Below are positions 35,548 through 43,757 of a stretch of DNA of 64,000 nt, piece after piece. The stretch spans positions 1,208,501 through 1,272,500 of the forward strand of contig CP039459.1 in the NCBI GenBank assembly GCA_004843165.1, given 5' to 3'. Both the position numbers and the translations under genes were made by a program. The notes beneath the pieces were generated by a model. The model ran no database searches. It was given only the letters and a program-made list of their open reading frames with translations, and was not told where the DNA came from. Positions within the stretch are counted from its first letter, which is position 1. Every line of letters begins with the position of its first letter. This DNA is from Acetobacteraceae bacterium (GTDB lineage Bacteria; Pseudomonadota; Alphaproteobacteria; Acetobacterales; Acetobacteraceae).

Positions 35548-36246
35548 ATGTCCAAAAAACGGGGCTTTTTCATTCTTGCAGGCGTGGGGATCGGTCTGGT
35601 CTCTAGCCTGTCCCCTTTTGTTGCAAATGCAAATGTTTTGACAACAGATGCCAAACAAGATCTTCAAGCGGCACAACAAAAATTAGAATCCGCAGAGACA
35701 AAGCTTGAAAAGGAATGGAAAGGTGACAAAGCGTCTAAGGCTCCAGTCACCTCGGCTTTCCGCATAGCACCTTGTAAGGCTGAGGTGCTTAATGTTGAGC
35801 TTAATCATGGAGATGGTGAATTTTCGGGGATGTCCCATGATGGCGCTGAATTAACGCTGATGAATGTCGGAAGCAAAACCTGTTCTGTTCCAGCTCGCCC
35901 GGAGATGAGTTTTTTAAGCCATCGTAAAAAACATCTGCCGATTACGGTTCAAAATATAAAGGGCTTCCATCCAGGTCCTGTGATTGCTCCTGTCGTTTTA
36001 CAGCATGGTGTAAAAGCAAAAACAAATTTACGCTGGGTCTCTTGCAAGGTTTTTGACAAAAATATTTGCTATAAGCCGTATTTTATGGCGGTAAAGATTC
36101 AAGGGGAAGAGGTGCGTGTACCGTTTGAAATGCGCATTTGCGGTGATAAGGTCAAAGGTGCTGTTTACGAAACAGGTTATCTGCATGTCGTAAAAGAGAA
36201 AAAGGCGCCCGCCCATCCAGCCAAAAATACAAATCTTAACAGCTAA
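35548..36246 (+). CDS. Secreted DUF4232-like protein
   Basis: A 232-residue exported protein with a signal peptide (FILAGVGIGLVSSLSPFVANA). The mature part resembles DUF4232: an initial Cys (IAPCKAEV), a Ser-Gly rich beta segment, the LTLMNVGSKTCSVPARPE motif where the cysteine pairs with a later one, and two more cysteines (KVFDKNICYKP, MRICGDKV). It is therefore probably a disulfide-stabilised periplasmic or surface protein of unknown role. The ATG at 35548 is chosen because GGAG lies nine bases upstream; the ATG at 35533 overlaps that site. Confidence 0.7.
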   Translation: MSKKRGFFILAGVGIGLVSSLSPFVANANVLTTDAKQDLQAAQQKLESAETKLEKEWKGDKASKAPVTSAFRIAPCKAEVLNVELNHGDGEFSGMSHDGAELTLMNVGSKTCSVPARPEMSFLSHRKKHLPITVQNIKGFHPGPVIAPVVLQHGVKAKTNLRWVSCKVFDKNICYKPYFMAVKIQGEEVRVPFEMRICGDKVKGAVYETGYLHVVKEKKAPAHPAKNTNLNS

Positions 36247-36271
36247 GAGATCAGGAAATTACGGACATGAG

Positions 36272-36298
36272 AGGGCTACCGTTTGGCAGCCCTTTTTT
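36272..36298 (+). terminator. Rho-independent terminator
   Basis: GGGCT and AGCCC form a stem, extended by CC/GG across a mismatch, followed by six T. It also lies at the end of the convergent Pro/Ala-rich gene. Confidence 0.75.
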
Positions 36299-36299
36299 G

Positions 36300-36806
36300 T
36301 TAATTCATCCCCGGATGGTCACTTCCAACGCCACTTACTGCTGCGGGCTGTGCTGCGGCGGAAGAGAGGCCTCCATTACCGGCATTGGGATCAATATTGG
36401 GATCTTGGGTAGCTTGTGTTGGGGCCATGGATTCATTCCCAACAGGCGTTGCCGCATCTGATCCGGGATTAACAGGTTCAGTCGTTGTTTCATCGGCATC
36501 AGCAGGTGTGTCGCCGGGGGCAGGTGGGACAGGGGTTGCCGGAGCATCAACACCTTGTGGCGGGAGGTCTTCGTTTTCATTCCAAACACCTGGGGCTTGA
36601 TAATATTGTGAATAGCCTTTTTCCGGCGGTGCATTTGGATTGCTAGGTTGAGCAGGTGCTGATTGCGTTGTATTGGAAACTGTTTGTGCTGACGTTGCTT
36701 GTTGCGTTTGTCCAAAACTGACGTCTTGGGCATTTGCCGTGCTGATAAACAGGCCAAGAGAAAGCATACCGAAGGCGAGAGGTGGGGGCTTTATTTTGTG
36801 TGACAT
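36300..36806 (-). CDS. Secreted Pro/Ala/Gln-rich low-complexity protein
   Basis: A 168-residue exported protein with a signal peptide (LAFGMLSLGLFISTANAQ) and a disordered mature part rich in Pro, Ala, Gln, Asn and Asp. Short similar segments such as PPAPGDTPADADETTTEP suggest a flexible spacer or surface-exposed tail. AAGGATT lies before the ATG at 36806. No fold or family can be assigned. It is the last gene of a minus-strand run of envelope genes. Confidence 0.55.
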   Translation of the reverse strand: MSHKIKPPPLAFGMLSLGLFISTANAQDVSFGQTQQATSAQTVSNTTQSAPAQPSNPNAPPEKGYSQYYQAPGVWNENEDLPPQGVDAPATPVPPAPGDTPADADETTTEPVNPGSDAATPVGNESMAPTQATQDPNIDPNAGNGGLSSAAAQPAAVSGVGSDHPGMN

Positions 36807-36884
36807 GCGTGTAATCCTTATATTTCTATTTTTTAGGAATTGGATGACTTTGAGGTGCTTTATTGTGTTTGCCAAGGCACTTTC

Positions 36885-38132
36885 CTAGGCAAAGCCAAAA
36901 TAGTTAAAAGCAAATTGCGGGGTAAGATTGGCCGGTGTATTTCGTCCTGCAGCAGGAATGCCGACACCAACGGTCAGAGAGAGACTTTCTGTAAAGGCAT
37001 GTTGAAATTCAGGTTCAACATAGAAATTTTGCGTCCAGTCGCTGTTCGTGTTGGTGTAAACGCCATCCTGCCAGCCACGTGTATTGATAGGCGCCGTCCA
37101 TGATTCAACGAGATCCAGTCCAACGGCATCCTTTTTGCTAAAGAGTGTATATTCAAGGCCAATACCAGAGGAGCCGAATTCGCTGGGTTTGCCATATCCT
37201 TCAAACCCTGCTTCGGTGCCATAAATTGTAGACATTCCTTGGACTTTGGTATCGCCTGTTGCTTGGTTTGCGCCGCCCCAAACAGAAACGTTTAGGACAT
37301 GCTTTCCTAAAAGGAAGGACCATTGGGACTGAAGGCCAAAAGTAATAAACCAGGCACCGTAACCGGCACCATCATTATAGCTTTTCATATTGTCATAGTT
37401 GCCAGACGGTGCTTGGAAACCGAAGACAAAAGAGAGTGAAGGGTTAGAGGTGCCGAAGACATTATAAATCAAGTCAACGGGCAGATCATTAAAAGAGGTT
37501 TCAGCGCTTTGTGAAGTACCGTTGCCCCAGCTCGTTGTAAAGCTTGGGATGATATATGCGGAAAGACGATCCGTGATCGCATATTCCATAAAGAGTTCAT
37601 CCCCAAAGGTATTCGCAATATTAAATGTGCCATTGGTGCCAGGCTGTGACCAAACGCCATTATTGGCAAAGCTTCCGACAGGGGTGCTGCCTGTTGCATA
37701 AAACTCGATATCCATTAGGCCCTGTTTCGGCAAGGGGGGATACCATTGGTTAAGTGTTCCGGCGAGCCATGCTTCGGGCATTGGTTGGCTAAAATAATCC
37801 AAAACAGGCTTAAAAACACTGTTTTTATGCAGGCTGTGCCAGAGATTATTATGCTCATTTTGGTAAACAACACCATTTGCACTGCGTACGGCATTTGGAT
37901 TGTAGGTTCTGCCATAGATACCGAGATCCATATGCCAATTTTCCCCCTTAGGTTTGACTTGAATAATGGGATCATTGGGGGTGTTTGTCTGTGCGTTTTC
38001 TGATTGGAAATGATGGTTAGAAAGCATTGAAGAGCTTCCCCAATTTTCAGCCAAGCTGGGGGAAACCCAAAAAAGAAAGCCGCACAAAAAGGCGGCTAAA
38101 AAAAGAAAACGAAAGCTCAAGGAAGACGGCAT
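36885..38132 (-). CDS. Outer-membrane beta-barrel protein, MetA-pathway (PF13557-like) type, copy A
   Basis: A 415-residue exported protein whose signal peptide (SFRFLFLAAFLCGFLFWVSPSLA) supports a start at the ATG at 38132; two upstream in-frame ATGs lack a ribosome binding site. The mature protein has alternating beta segments typical of outer-membrane channels and resembles the uncharacterised MetA-pathway phenol-degradation family. Key shared segments with copy B are FSQPMPE, SFNDLPVDLIYNVF, FGFQAPSGNY, GLQSQWSFL and AAGRNT. It ends in Phe-Ala. The substrate is not known. Confidence 0.7.
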   Translation of the reverse strand: MPSSLSFRFLFLAAFLCGFLFWVSPSLAENWGSSSMLSNHHFQSENAQTNTPNDPIIQVKPKGENWHMDLGIYGRTYNPNAVRSANGVVYQNEHNNLWHSLHKNSVFKPVLDYFSQPMPEAWLAGTLNQWYPPLPKQGLMDIEFYATGSTPVGSFANNGVWSQPGTNGTFNIANTFGDELFMEYAITDRLSAYIIPSFTTSWGNGTSQSAETSFNDLPVDLIYNVFGTSNPSLSFVFGFQAPSGNYDNMKSYNDGAGYGAWFITFGLQSQWSFLLGKHVLNVSVWGGANQATGDTKVQGMSTIYGTEAGFEGYGKPSEFGSSGIGLEYTLFSKKDAVGLDLVESWTAPINTRGWQDGVYTNTNSDWTQNFYVEPEFQHAFTESLSLTVGVGIPAAGRNTPANLTPQFAFNYFGFA

Positions 38133-38276
38133 GCGACCGCCGGTAATCGGAAAATGAAGCATCTTTATGGGAAAAGGGAGCTGGATCATTTTAAGAATAA
38201 TTGTAAAAAATACCCTTCAAGCTGTTAAAAAGCTTCTGTAGAACAAAAAGAAAAAATGGGCAAGTCAAAGCTGTGT

Positions 38277-39479
38277 CTAATAAACCGCATTAAGAGCAAA
38301 TTCAGGAGAGAGACTTGCGGTTGTATTGCGACCGGCAGCTGTAATTTCCAGACCGACTAAGAGGCCAAGATGTTCTGTAAAAGAATATTCAAATTCAGGT
38401 TCTACAGTGAAATCTTGTGACCAACGGCTTGTCGCATTAACGTAACTGCCGTTAGCCTCCTGACCTGTCGTCCGGATAGGTGCAACCCAAGATTCATATA
38501 AGTCACAGGCGAGTGTTGCTTTTCTGCTCCAAAGTGAATATTCCAGCCCAATCCCTTCTGAGCCAAATTGACTAGCAGATCCTGTCCCATTGAATCCGCT
38601 ATCTGTACCGTAGGTGGCGGAAGTACCTTTAATACTCACGTTGCCTGTTGATTGGCTGGCAATTCCCCAAAAGGCCACATTGAGCACGTGATGTTTGGAA
38701 ATTAAGAAAGCCCATTGTGACTGTAGGCCAAAATTGAAAAACCATGTTCCCCAGCCGCTTCCCGCATCTGTACTTGACTCGTTCTGATAGTTGCCTGTTG
38801 GCGCTTGGAAGCCAAGATAAAGCGTTAAGCTGGGATTATTTGTACTAAAGACATTATAGAGAAGTTCCACGGGGAGATCGTTAAAGGAAGTATAAGAGCC
38901 TTTACCTGTTTGATTACCCCAGTTGACGTTATAAGAGGGGGTGATTTCAAAGGATAAGCGATCGGTAATGCCGTATTCAAAGAACCAGCTATTTGTAAAA
39001 CTGTTTGGTGATCCTGAGGATCCTTTTTGCCATTGGCCATTATTGTTAATCTGTGCCAATGGCGCTGATCCTATAAAATAAGGCTCCAGCTCAAACATGC
39101 CTTGTTTTGCCATCGCAGGGAATTCTTCATTCATCGTGCCGTTAAACCAGTGTTCTGGCATCGGTTGTGTAAAATAGTCATTGACCGTTTTCCAGAGAGG
39201 TTTAGAGGCAGCAGGCTTTTTATTAAAAGCATGAATTTGGTAATGTTGAGGTTGTGTGGGGACATTTGGCTGTTCAAGATTAACAACGCCGTGCGGTGTC
39301 TCAAGATTATTGGGATTGTAGCCACGTTCCAGATATTTCGTCGGACGCCGATCTTCGGCATTTGCGGCTTCTAAATTGCCGAAACCTGTTGAGAGGGCGA
39401 ACATCGACATTCCCCATAGGAGAAGAGATCTTTTTTGATGTTCTTGGACATCCCTGATTTTCCGAGGCAATAAGTTCAT
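38277..39479 (-). CDS. Outer-membrane beta-barrel protein, MetA-pathway (PF13557-like) type, copy B
   Basis: A 400-residue paralogue of copy A (FTQPMPE, SFNDLPVELLYNVF, LGFQAPTGNY, GLQSQWAFL, AAGRNT). The signal region is SLLLWGMSMFALSTGFGNLEAANA. It starts 22 bases after the stop of the GH32 gene, so it is probably translated from the same mRNA. Copy A follows 145 bases later. The pair may form outer-membrane pores or channel proteins for oligosaccharide uptake; that role is inferred only from the position. Confidence 0.7.
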   Translation of the reverse strand: MNLLPRKIRDVQEHQKRSLLLWGMSMFALSTGFGNLEAANAEDRRPTKYLERGYNPNNLETPHGVVNLEQPNVPTQPQHYQIHAFNKKPAASKPLWKTVNDYFTQPMPEHWFNGTMNEEFPAMAKQGMFELEPYFIGSAPLAQINNNGQWQKGSSGSPNSFTNSWFFEYGITDRLSFEITPSYNVNWGNQTGKGSYTSFNDLPVELLYNVFSTNNPSLTLYLGFQAPTGNYQNESSTDAGSGWGTWFFNFGLQSQWAFLISKHHVLNVAFWGIASQSTGNVSIKGTSATYGTDSGFNGTGSASQFGSEGIGLEYSLWSRKATLACDLYESWVAPIRTTGQEANGSYVNATSRWSQDFTVEPEFEYSFTEHLGLLVGLEITAAGRNTTASLSPEFALNAVY

Positions 39480-39501
39480 TGAACAGAATGGCAGATCGCA
39501 A

Positions 39502-41235
39502 TTAAGGGGAAGAAAAATGAGGACGGTTCATTGTACGCTTTAGGCGATAGAGTTCGAGTTTATCAAGGGTAAGTGTTGCGTTAGTTGCGCCGATCGTTAA
39601 AGTTGTTAAAGGGTGATAGGGGTAGAGTAGGAATGTTCCGACATCCTCGCCGTCATTGATATAGACTTCTAGCGTGCAGCCGTCGAGAATTAAGCGCAAT
39701 GAAAATTGCTGAGAATCTTTTGGAAGCGCAACGGAAAAGCTACCTGTAAAGAAGGGATGGTGAAATCCTCGCAATTCACTACGGTCCACCCAGAATTGAC
39801 AAGAGGCGGCATCAAATCCCAAGCTTAATTTTTCGGCAAGCGCGTTGGTCAGTTCAATAATAACACGTCCTGCCCGTCCAGATGCGCCATCTGGGTTGCG
39901 CACGCCCCGCTCTTCAACAACGACATCCATTAAAAATTCAACCGCAGTTTCATTGGGGAGTGTGGCATGAAAATTTTCATAAGGCTTTAATTGTCGCCGT
40001 TTAAGAGCAGACAAAAGCCATGTATTTTTTTGAGATTCCGGAAATTGAATGTCAATCTTTGCTTCTCGGAGTGCCTCTAAACCCAAAGGTTTTTGAATAA
40101 GGCTTAAGAATTTATCCGCATTGCGCCGCAAGGTTGCTTTTCGAGGGAGGGTCATCGCACCGTTCCATTCTTTTGTGGGGAGTTCCTCGCAATATTGCCA
40201 GTTCCCAAACCAGCCTAAATAGACTTTTTCATGATTGGGAAAATGATTGTAAAATTGCAGGGCGTAATTATCTTTTGCAAAATCAACAACACCGACCCCG
40301 GCACTTTTTCGGGTAAAACGTTCCCCATCAAATTGGCCGAGAAAATATTGGGTGCTACTGCCACCTAAAGGGGCACCGGGATTAATTGAAACAAAAAACA
40401 CCCAGCAGGTTTTTGGTGAACCATCAGGATTGGTTTCATTCTCAATTTCCAATTCCACAAGGTTTGGGCACTCCCATTCCGTTCCGAATAGGCCAGAGGG
40501 GCCAAAATTACTTAAATGCATCCATGAGATCAGGTCATAAGAGCCATAAAGGCTGACACGTTTTTTACTGGCCTCAACGACTGTCATAATCCATTTTTTA
40601 CTCGGTTCATGCCAGAAAACTTTAGGGTCTCGGAAAGAATTATGCCCAGCATCGACAACAGGATTTTTGGCGTAATTTTGATAATGTAGGCCACCATCGG
40701 AACTCCATGCGAGCCATTGGCTTTGACTTTTCTCTGTGGCTTTCGTGTAAAAGACGACAAGATTTTTTTGCGGAGAATCTTTGAAGAGGCCGGAGCTGTT
40801 TTTTTCATCAATGACAGCCGAACCAGTAAAAATCATGCCCGTTTTGTCTGCTGCAATCGCAATAGGACAGTCTTTCCAGTGATAAAGATCTTCACTGATT
40901 GCATGTCCCCAGCTGGGTTCGCCGGCTTGAGGTGATTTAGGATTGAACTGATAATAAAGATGATAAAATTTACCGTCAAAAATTAAGCCGCAAGGATCGT
41001 TCATAAATCCTTTGGAAGCGGTAAAATGCAGATTGGGTCGCCAGCGATGTGCATCGGTATTTGTCTCTGTGGGATCAGGGACTGTCTCGTCATTTGGCTG
41101 AAGGATCGCGGCAGAAATTTTTTGCGTATAAGAAAGAAAACCGAAACTCGCCACACCAGAAATCGTTAGACGATTAAGCGCCTGACGTCGGTTGAGAGGG
41201 GGTGGCAAGCTTTTTATGTGTGATGTCTTTTTCAT
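39502..41235 (-). CDS. Exported GH32 fructosidase (levanase/fructanase-like)
   Basis: A 577-residue glycoside hydrolase of family 32 that releases fructose from sucrose, levan or inulin-type fructans. The N-terminus has a twin-arginine motif (NRRQALNRL) and a hydrophobic stretch, so it is probably exported folded through Tat. Catalytic residues are present: nucleophile D80 in MNDPCG, stabiliser D203 in FRDPK, acid/base E255 in EWECPN. A C-terminal beta-sandwich (LRLILDGCTLEVYIND) completes the fold. Released fructose could be phosphorylated by the kinase at 218-1168. It shares a likely operon with the two barrel proteins. Confidence 0.92.
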   Translation of the reverse strand: MKKTSHIKSLPPPLNRRQALNRLTISGVASFGFLSYTQKISAAILQPNDETVPDPTETNTDAHRWRPNLHFTASKGFMNDPCGLIFDGKFYHLYYQFNPKSPQAGEPSWGHAISEDLYHWKDCPIAIAADKTGMIFTGSAVIDEKNSSGLFKDSPQKNLVVFYTKATEKSQSQWLAWSSDGGLHYQNYAKNPVVDAGHNSFRDPKVFWHEPSKKWIMTVVEASKKRVSLYGSYDLISWMHLSNFGPSGLFGTEWECPNLVELEIENETNPDGSPKTCWVFFVSINPGAPLGGSSTQYFLGQFDGERFTRKSAGVGVVDFAKDNYALQFYNHFPNHEKVYLGWFGNWQYCEELPTKEWNGAMTLPRKATLRRNADKFLSLIQKPLGLEALREAKIDIQFPESQKNTWLLSALKRRQLKPYENFHATLPNETAVEFLMDVVVEERGVRNPDGASGRAGRVIIELTNALAEKLSLGFDAASCQFWVDRSELRGFHHPFFTGSFSVALPKDSQQFSLRLILDGCTLEVYINDGEDVGTFLLYPYHPLTTLTIGATNATLTLDKLELYRLKRTMNRPHFSSP

Positions 41236-41259
41236 GCCGTTTTCAAGCTTTTCTGATCT

Positions 41260-41416
41260 TTATCCACAGATTCTGGGGATAAGTATGATAATATGCGAAA
41301 ATTTTTCTGCATATTTCTTTTATATCTCGTTTAAATCTTAGAATGGAGAGAGAAAAGCTTATTTCTTGCGATCTGTGAACATTATCCACAGATTCTGTGA
41401 AGGATTCTGTGGATAA
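41260..41416. other. Cluster of four DnaA-box-like sites
   Basis: Perfect TTATCCACA 9-mers occur at 41260-41268 and 41382-41390 (plus strand) and at 41408-41416 (minus strand); TGGGGATAA at 41274-41282 is one base off, on the minus strand. The two pairs form TTATCCACAGATTCTG-type palindromes on both sides of an AT-rich stretch of about 100 bases. This arrangement is typical of a replication origin or a DnaA-binding locus. No dnaA, dnaN, hemE or rep gene lies nearby, so a minor or displaced origin, a DnaA titration site or a DnaA-regulated promoter are alternatives. Confidence 0.6.
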
Positions 41417-41509
41417 AAATTGGAATAACTTAAAAGAAACCGCAGAAGATCAAAGAAAAAGATGTTGAAACAAAAAAGGAATGGATTTTTAAAACGTAAA
41501 AAATCTTTT

Positions 41510-43360
41510 TTAAATTTTTCGTTGCTTTTGTGATGTTTTAATGGGCTGTAAGGGCTTGGAGAGGGGGGCAGGGAGAGCACCTTTTTTTGAAGAAGGTAAA
41601 AGATAAGGGCCTTGCGCAATGATTTCGATATGAATGCTTTTAATTTCTTTCCAAAAGCTAGGAAGAGAGAGCCTCGCAGCGCCAGTTGTCCAGCGCATAG
41701 GTGCTTGCTCGACATTTGCCCAGCCTTTTAGGGTTTTATCTGTTTGCCATTGACGAGGTGCGTAGTTGGCCTGGGGCATAACAAAAATAATATTTTTGAT
41801 TAAGACACCGAGCTTGCGCCTATCATCGACATAAGGGCCGATTGAATCGCAGGGTCGACTGTGACGGGATAAAAGAACAAGGGTAGAAGATTTTAGAAGA
41901 TCTGAGGGCGGCAAGTTGAAAATATATAAATGGCGCTCTTCTATTTGAGAATGTTGCTGACAGACCAGTGGGGCTCTCATGCCGTTAGGGAGTTGAAATG
42001 TAACTGCAAAATTACTTTCATTTGTGACGGATGCGCCAAATGCATTGACGAAAGCGTTCGTTATATTTTGTTTGAGACCAGCCCTATGTGCGAGTTTTTT
42101 CCAAAGAGGCTCCACAAAAGTGCGGGAGGTTTCAAAAGGGACTGCGGGTTTCTGCCAATTTTTATTATCGGGGAGGAGAGATTTGGGTGGAAAACGTAAA
42201 ATACTGGCATCATTATCGTTGTTAGGTTCTAGGATAGAGATGAAATTGGCGCGATTTCCAGTATCGAGATAGCTTTCAGAGAGAGAACCTTCTGCAATGA
42301 GGATGGAATGCGGATCTGTTTCAAGATGATAATAGGTATAGGAGGTACGCGCATCGTCATAGGCAATGGTTTTCCCATTTACCAACATACGAGCCGGCAC
42401 AAATTTCCCATCAAACAGAAAAGAATGTTCAGGTGTCACCCATAAATCTTTGTGGGGAATATTATCCCCAAAGGCGTCTTTGAGGATACGGATGGCATAG
42501 CCGGCCTCATCGGGCGGAAGATCAGGATTGCCATCCTGAACCCAGAGGCTTTTTTTTCCAATCCATTTGAGCGGCAGGCTTTTGCCGCTGCGGGTTCCGT
42601 CTGGATTAGCAATTTCGACAAGATCACCCGGAGAGAGATTTTCGACTTTTTTATAACCGTTCGGTGTGAGAATAGCCGTGCCTTGAAGGTAGCAAACTTC
42701 AAAAACAATCTGACCGTTTTTATCGACACCGATAACACCCCGATCACCGATACCGTCAATATGGAGAACAATCCACCCGCCGCTTTTTGTTTGGATCAGA
42801 GCGTAATTACCGGCATTCGCGCCGGTTAAATATTTTCTTAGTTCTTCCGGTACATTGCTGAGATCGGAACCGCTACCATAGATGCCGATAATATCGGAAC
42901 GTTTTAGGCCTTGCAGGATGATGCCGTCTGAGTCTCCGCCCGTCCAGACTTGAGCGGCAGGATCATAAGTTGGGGGGACATAGCCAGGTGGCGGAAAGCC
43001 GTCTGAAATATCATCAAAATGTTTAATTTCTGGTGCAACAATAATGGTTGCACCATCATTTACAGCACTGGAGAGATTGTCGATAACAATGCCGGTATTG
43101 CCGTCTGCACCGCCTAGAACCACAGTGATATTTGGGCCTGGCATGGTAATACTGACACCACCCTGAACCGTTGTCACAGAACCGTCCTCGGAATTTATCC
43201 AAGCTGTTGACGGGGGATAGATGTAAATGATTGCTTTATTTTTGGTCGAAGAGGATGTGAGAGATGCATTTTCTTGTGGAGACAGTGTTTTATTTGGATT
43301 AAAGGAACTGTCTTTAAGAGAGGCGCTATCTGTAATAAGAGACGATTTTTGTCTTACCAT
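41510..43360 (-). CDS. Hint-domain (Hedgehog/intein-type) protein
   Basis: A protein of about 616 residues. An N-terminal beta-rich region carries Gly-rich and Asp-rich strands (SITMPGPNITVVLGGADG) like adhesin or autotransporter passenger units, and no clear signal peptide. The Hint_2 domain starts with a cysteine (C223, CYLQGTAILTPNG) followed by VENLSPGDLV and the TPEHSFLFDGKFVPARML block with the conserved His. A C-terminal region of about 250 residues has no recognised fold. Hint_2 proteins are common in Acetobacteraceae, where cleavage or surface processing is suspected. Transcription starts near 43394, so an ATG at 43402 lies within the promoter; candidate starts are 43381 and 43360, and I give the latter. 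Confidence 0.75.
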   Translation of the reverse strand: MVRQKSSLITDSASLKDSSFNPNKTLSPQENASLTSSSTKNKAIIYIYPPSTAWINSEDGSVTTVQGGVSITMPGPNITVVLGGADGNTGIVIDNLSSAVNDGATIIVAPEIKHFDDISDGFPPPGYVPPTYDPAAQVWTGGDSDGIILQGLKRSDIIGIYGSGSDLSNVPEELRKYLTGANAGNYALIQTKSGGWIVLHIDGIGDRGVIGVDKNGQIVFEVCYLQGTAILTPNGYKKVENLSPGDLVEIANPDGTRSGKSLPLKWIGKKSLWVQDGNPDLPPDEAGYAIRILKDAFGDNIPHKDLWVTPEHSFLFDGKFVPARMLVNGKTIAYDDARTSYTYYHLETDPHSILIAEGSLSESYLDTGNRANFISILEPNNDNDASILRFPPKSLLPDNKNWQKPAVPFETSRTFVEPLWKKLAHRAGLKQNITNAFVNAFGASVTNESNFAVTFQLPNGMRAPLVCQQHSQIEERHLYIFNLPPSDLLKSSTLVLLSRHSRPCDSIGPYVDDRRKLGVLIKNIIFVMPQANYAPRQWQTDKTLKGWANVEQAPMRWTTGAARLSLPSFWKEIKSIHIEIIAQGPYLLPSSKKGALPAPLSKPLQPIKTSQKQRKI

Positions 43361-43405
43361 TAGCCTTATATACCTTACCATTAGCCTTATATACCTTACC
43401 ATTAT
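43353..43405 (-). repeat. Tandem 21-base repeats at the Hint gene start
   Basis: Two perfect copies of CTTACCATTAGCCTTATATAC (43353-43373 and 43374-43394, plus-strand sense) and part of a third. On the coding strand each copy supplies an AAGG ribosome binding site and an in-frame ATG. Copy number may affect translation. Confidence 0.8.
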
Positions 43406-43429
43406 ATACTGCGTATATAAGTTCGTCAA
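43401..43429 (-). promoter_or_regulatory. Strong promoter with palindromic operator for the Hint gene
   Basis: On the minus strand TTGACG (43429-43424) and TATAAT (43406-43401) are spaced by exactly 17 bases, close to the sigma-70 consensus. A palindrome, TTATATAC-GCA-GTATATAA (43402-43420), fills the spacer and overlaps the -10 box, the classic position of a repressor operator. No regulator gene is adjacent. Confidence 0.75.
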
Positions 43430-43510
43430 GGTGTTTTGTGCTAAAAATAAAATTTTTTTAAGATTTTTTGGCGTGTGGGATTAAAGAATAAAATAAAAAA
43501 GTTAAAGAAA

Positions 43511-43540
43511 ATCCCCTCTCTATAAAAGACGAGGGGAGAT
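43511..43540 (-). terminator. Terminator of the 23-codon gene
   Basis: TCCCCTC and GAGGGGA form a seven-base stem around a 12-base loop; on the minus strand it is followed by ATTTTCTTT. It lies about 25 bases after the small gene's stop. Confidence 0.75.
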
Positions 43541-43565
43541 TTCTCAATCCACATTGAATTTTAGA

Positions 43566-43637
43566 TTAAGGCCAGTTCAGATCCAGCGGTGACGTTAGAT
43601 ACCAGCCCCAAAAGAAAGAATAGAGAAACTCAAACAT
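43566..43637 (-). CDS. Unannotated 23-residue hydrophobic small protein
   Basis: On the minus strand a near-perfect ribosome binding site, GGGAGGTAAT, directly precedes an ATG that opens 23 codons. The peptide is rich in Phe, Trp and Tyr (FEFLYSFFWGWYL) and ends with DLNWP. It is followed by a strong terminator, so it is an independent transcription unit rather than a leader of the Hint gene. It may be a single-pass membrane peptide or a small subunit of a membrane complex; I do not recognise it. Its size is below the cutoff of most gene finders. Confidence 0.6.
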   Translation of the reverse strand: MFEFLYSFFWGWYLTSPLDLNWP

Positions 43638-43704
43638 ATTACCTCCCTGAAAAGAACAGCATGAAATCTGCCTAGGATAATTTGACATTTCTTTTTTTAA
43701 AAAG

Positions 43705-43740
43705 AAAGAAAAAAGGGACGATCTTTGAAAGAGCATCCCT
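43705..43740 (-). terminator. Terminator of the Old Yellow Enzyme gene
   Basis: GGGATG and CGTCCC pair on the minus strand (one G-U pair) and are followed by a run of T, about 18 bases after the OYE stop. Confidence 0.7.
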
Positions 43741-43757
43741 TCATCGTAACAGCAAGA

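Noticed and set aside
41260..41416. Plasmid-type iteron origin
   Set aside because: The 9-mers are DnaA boxes, not spaced iterons, and no Rep, ParA or ParB gene is in the window.
43353..43405. Tandem repeats read as a CRISPR-like array
   Set aside because: There are no spacers between the units, no Cas genes, and the units overlap the start of the Hint gene.
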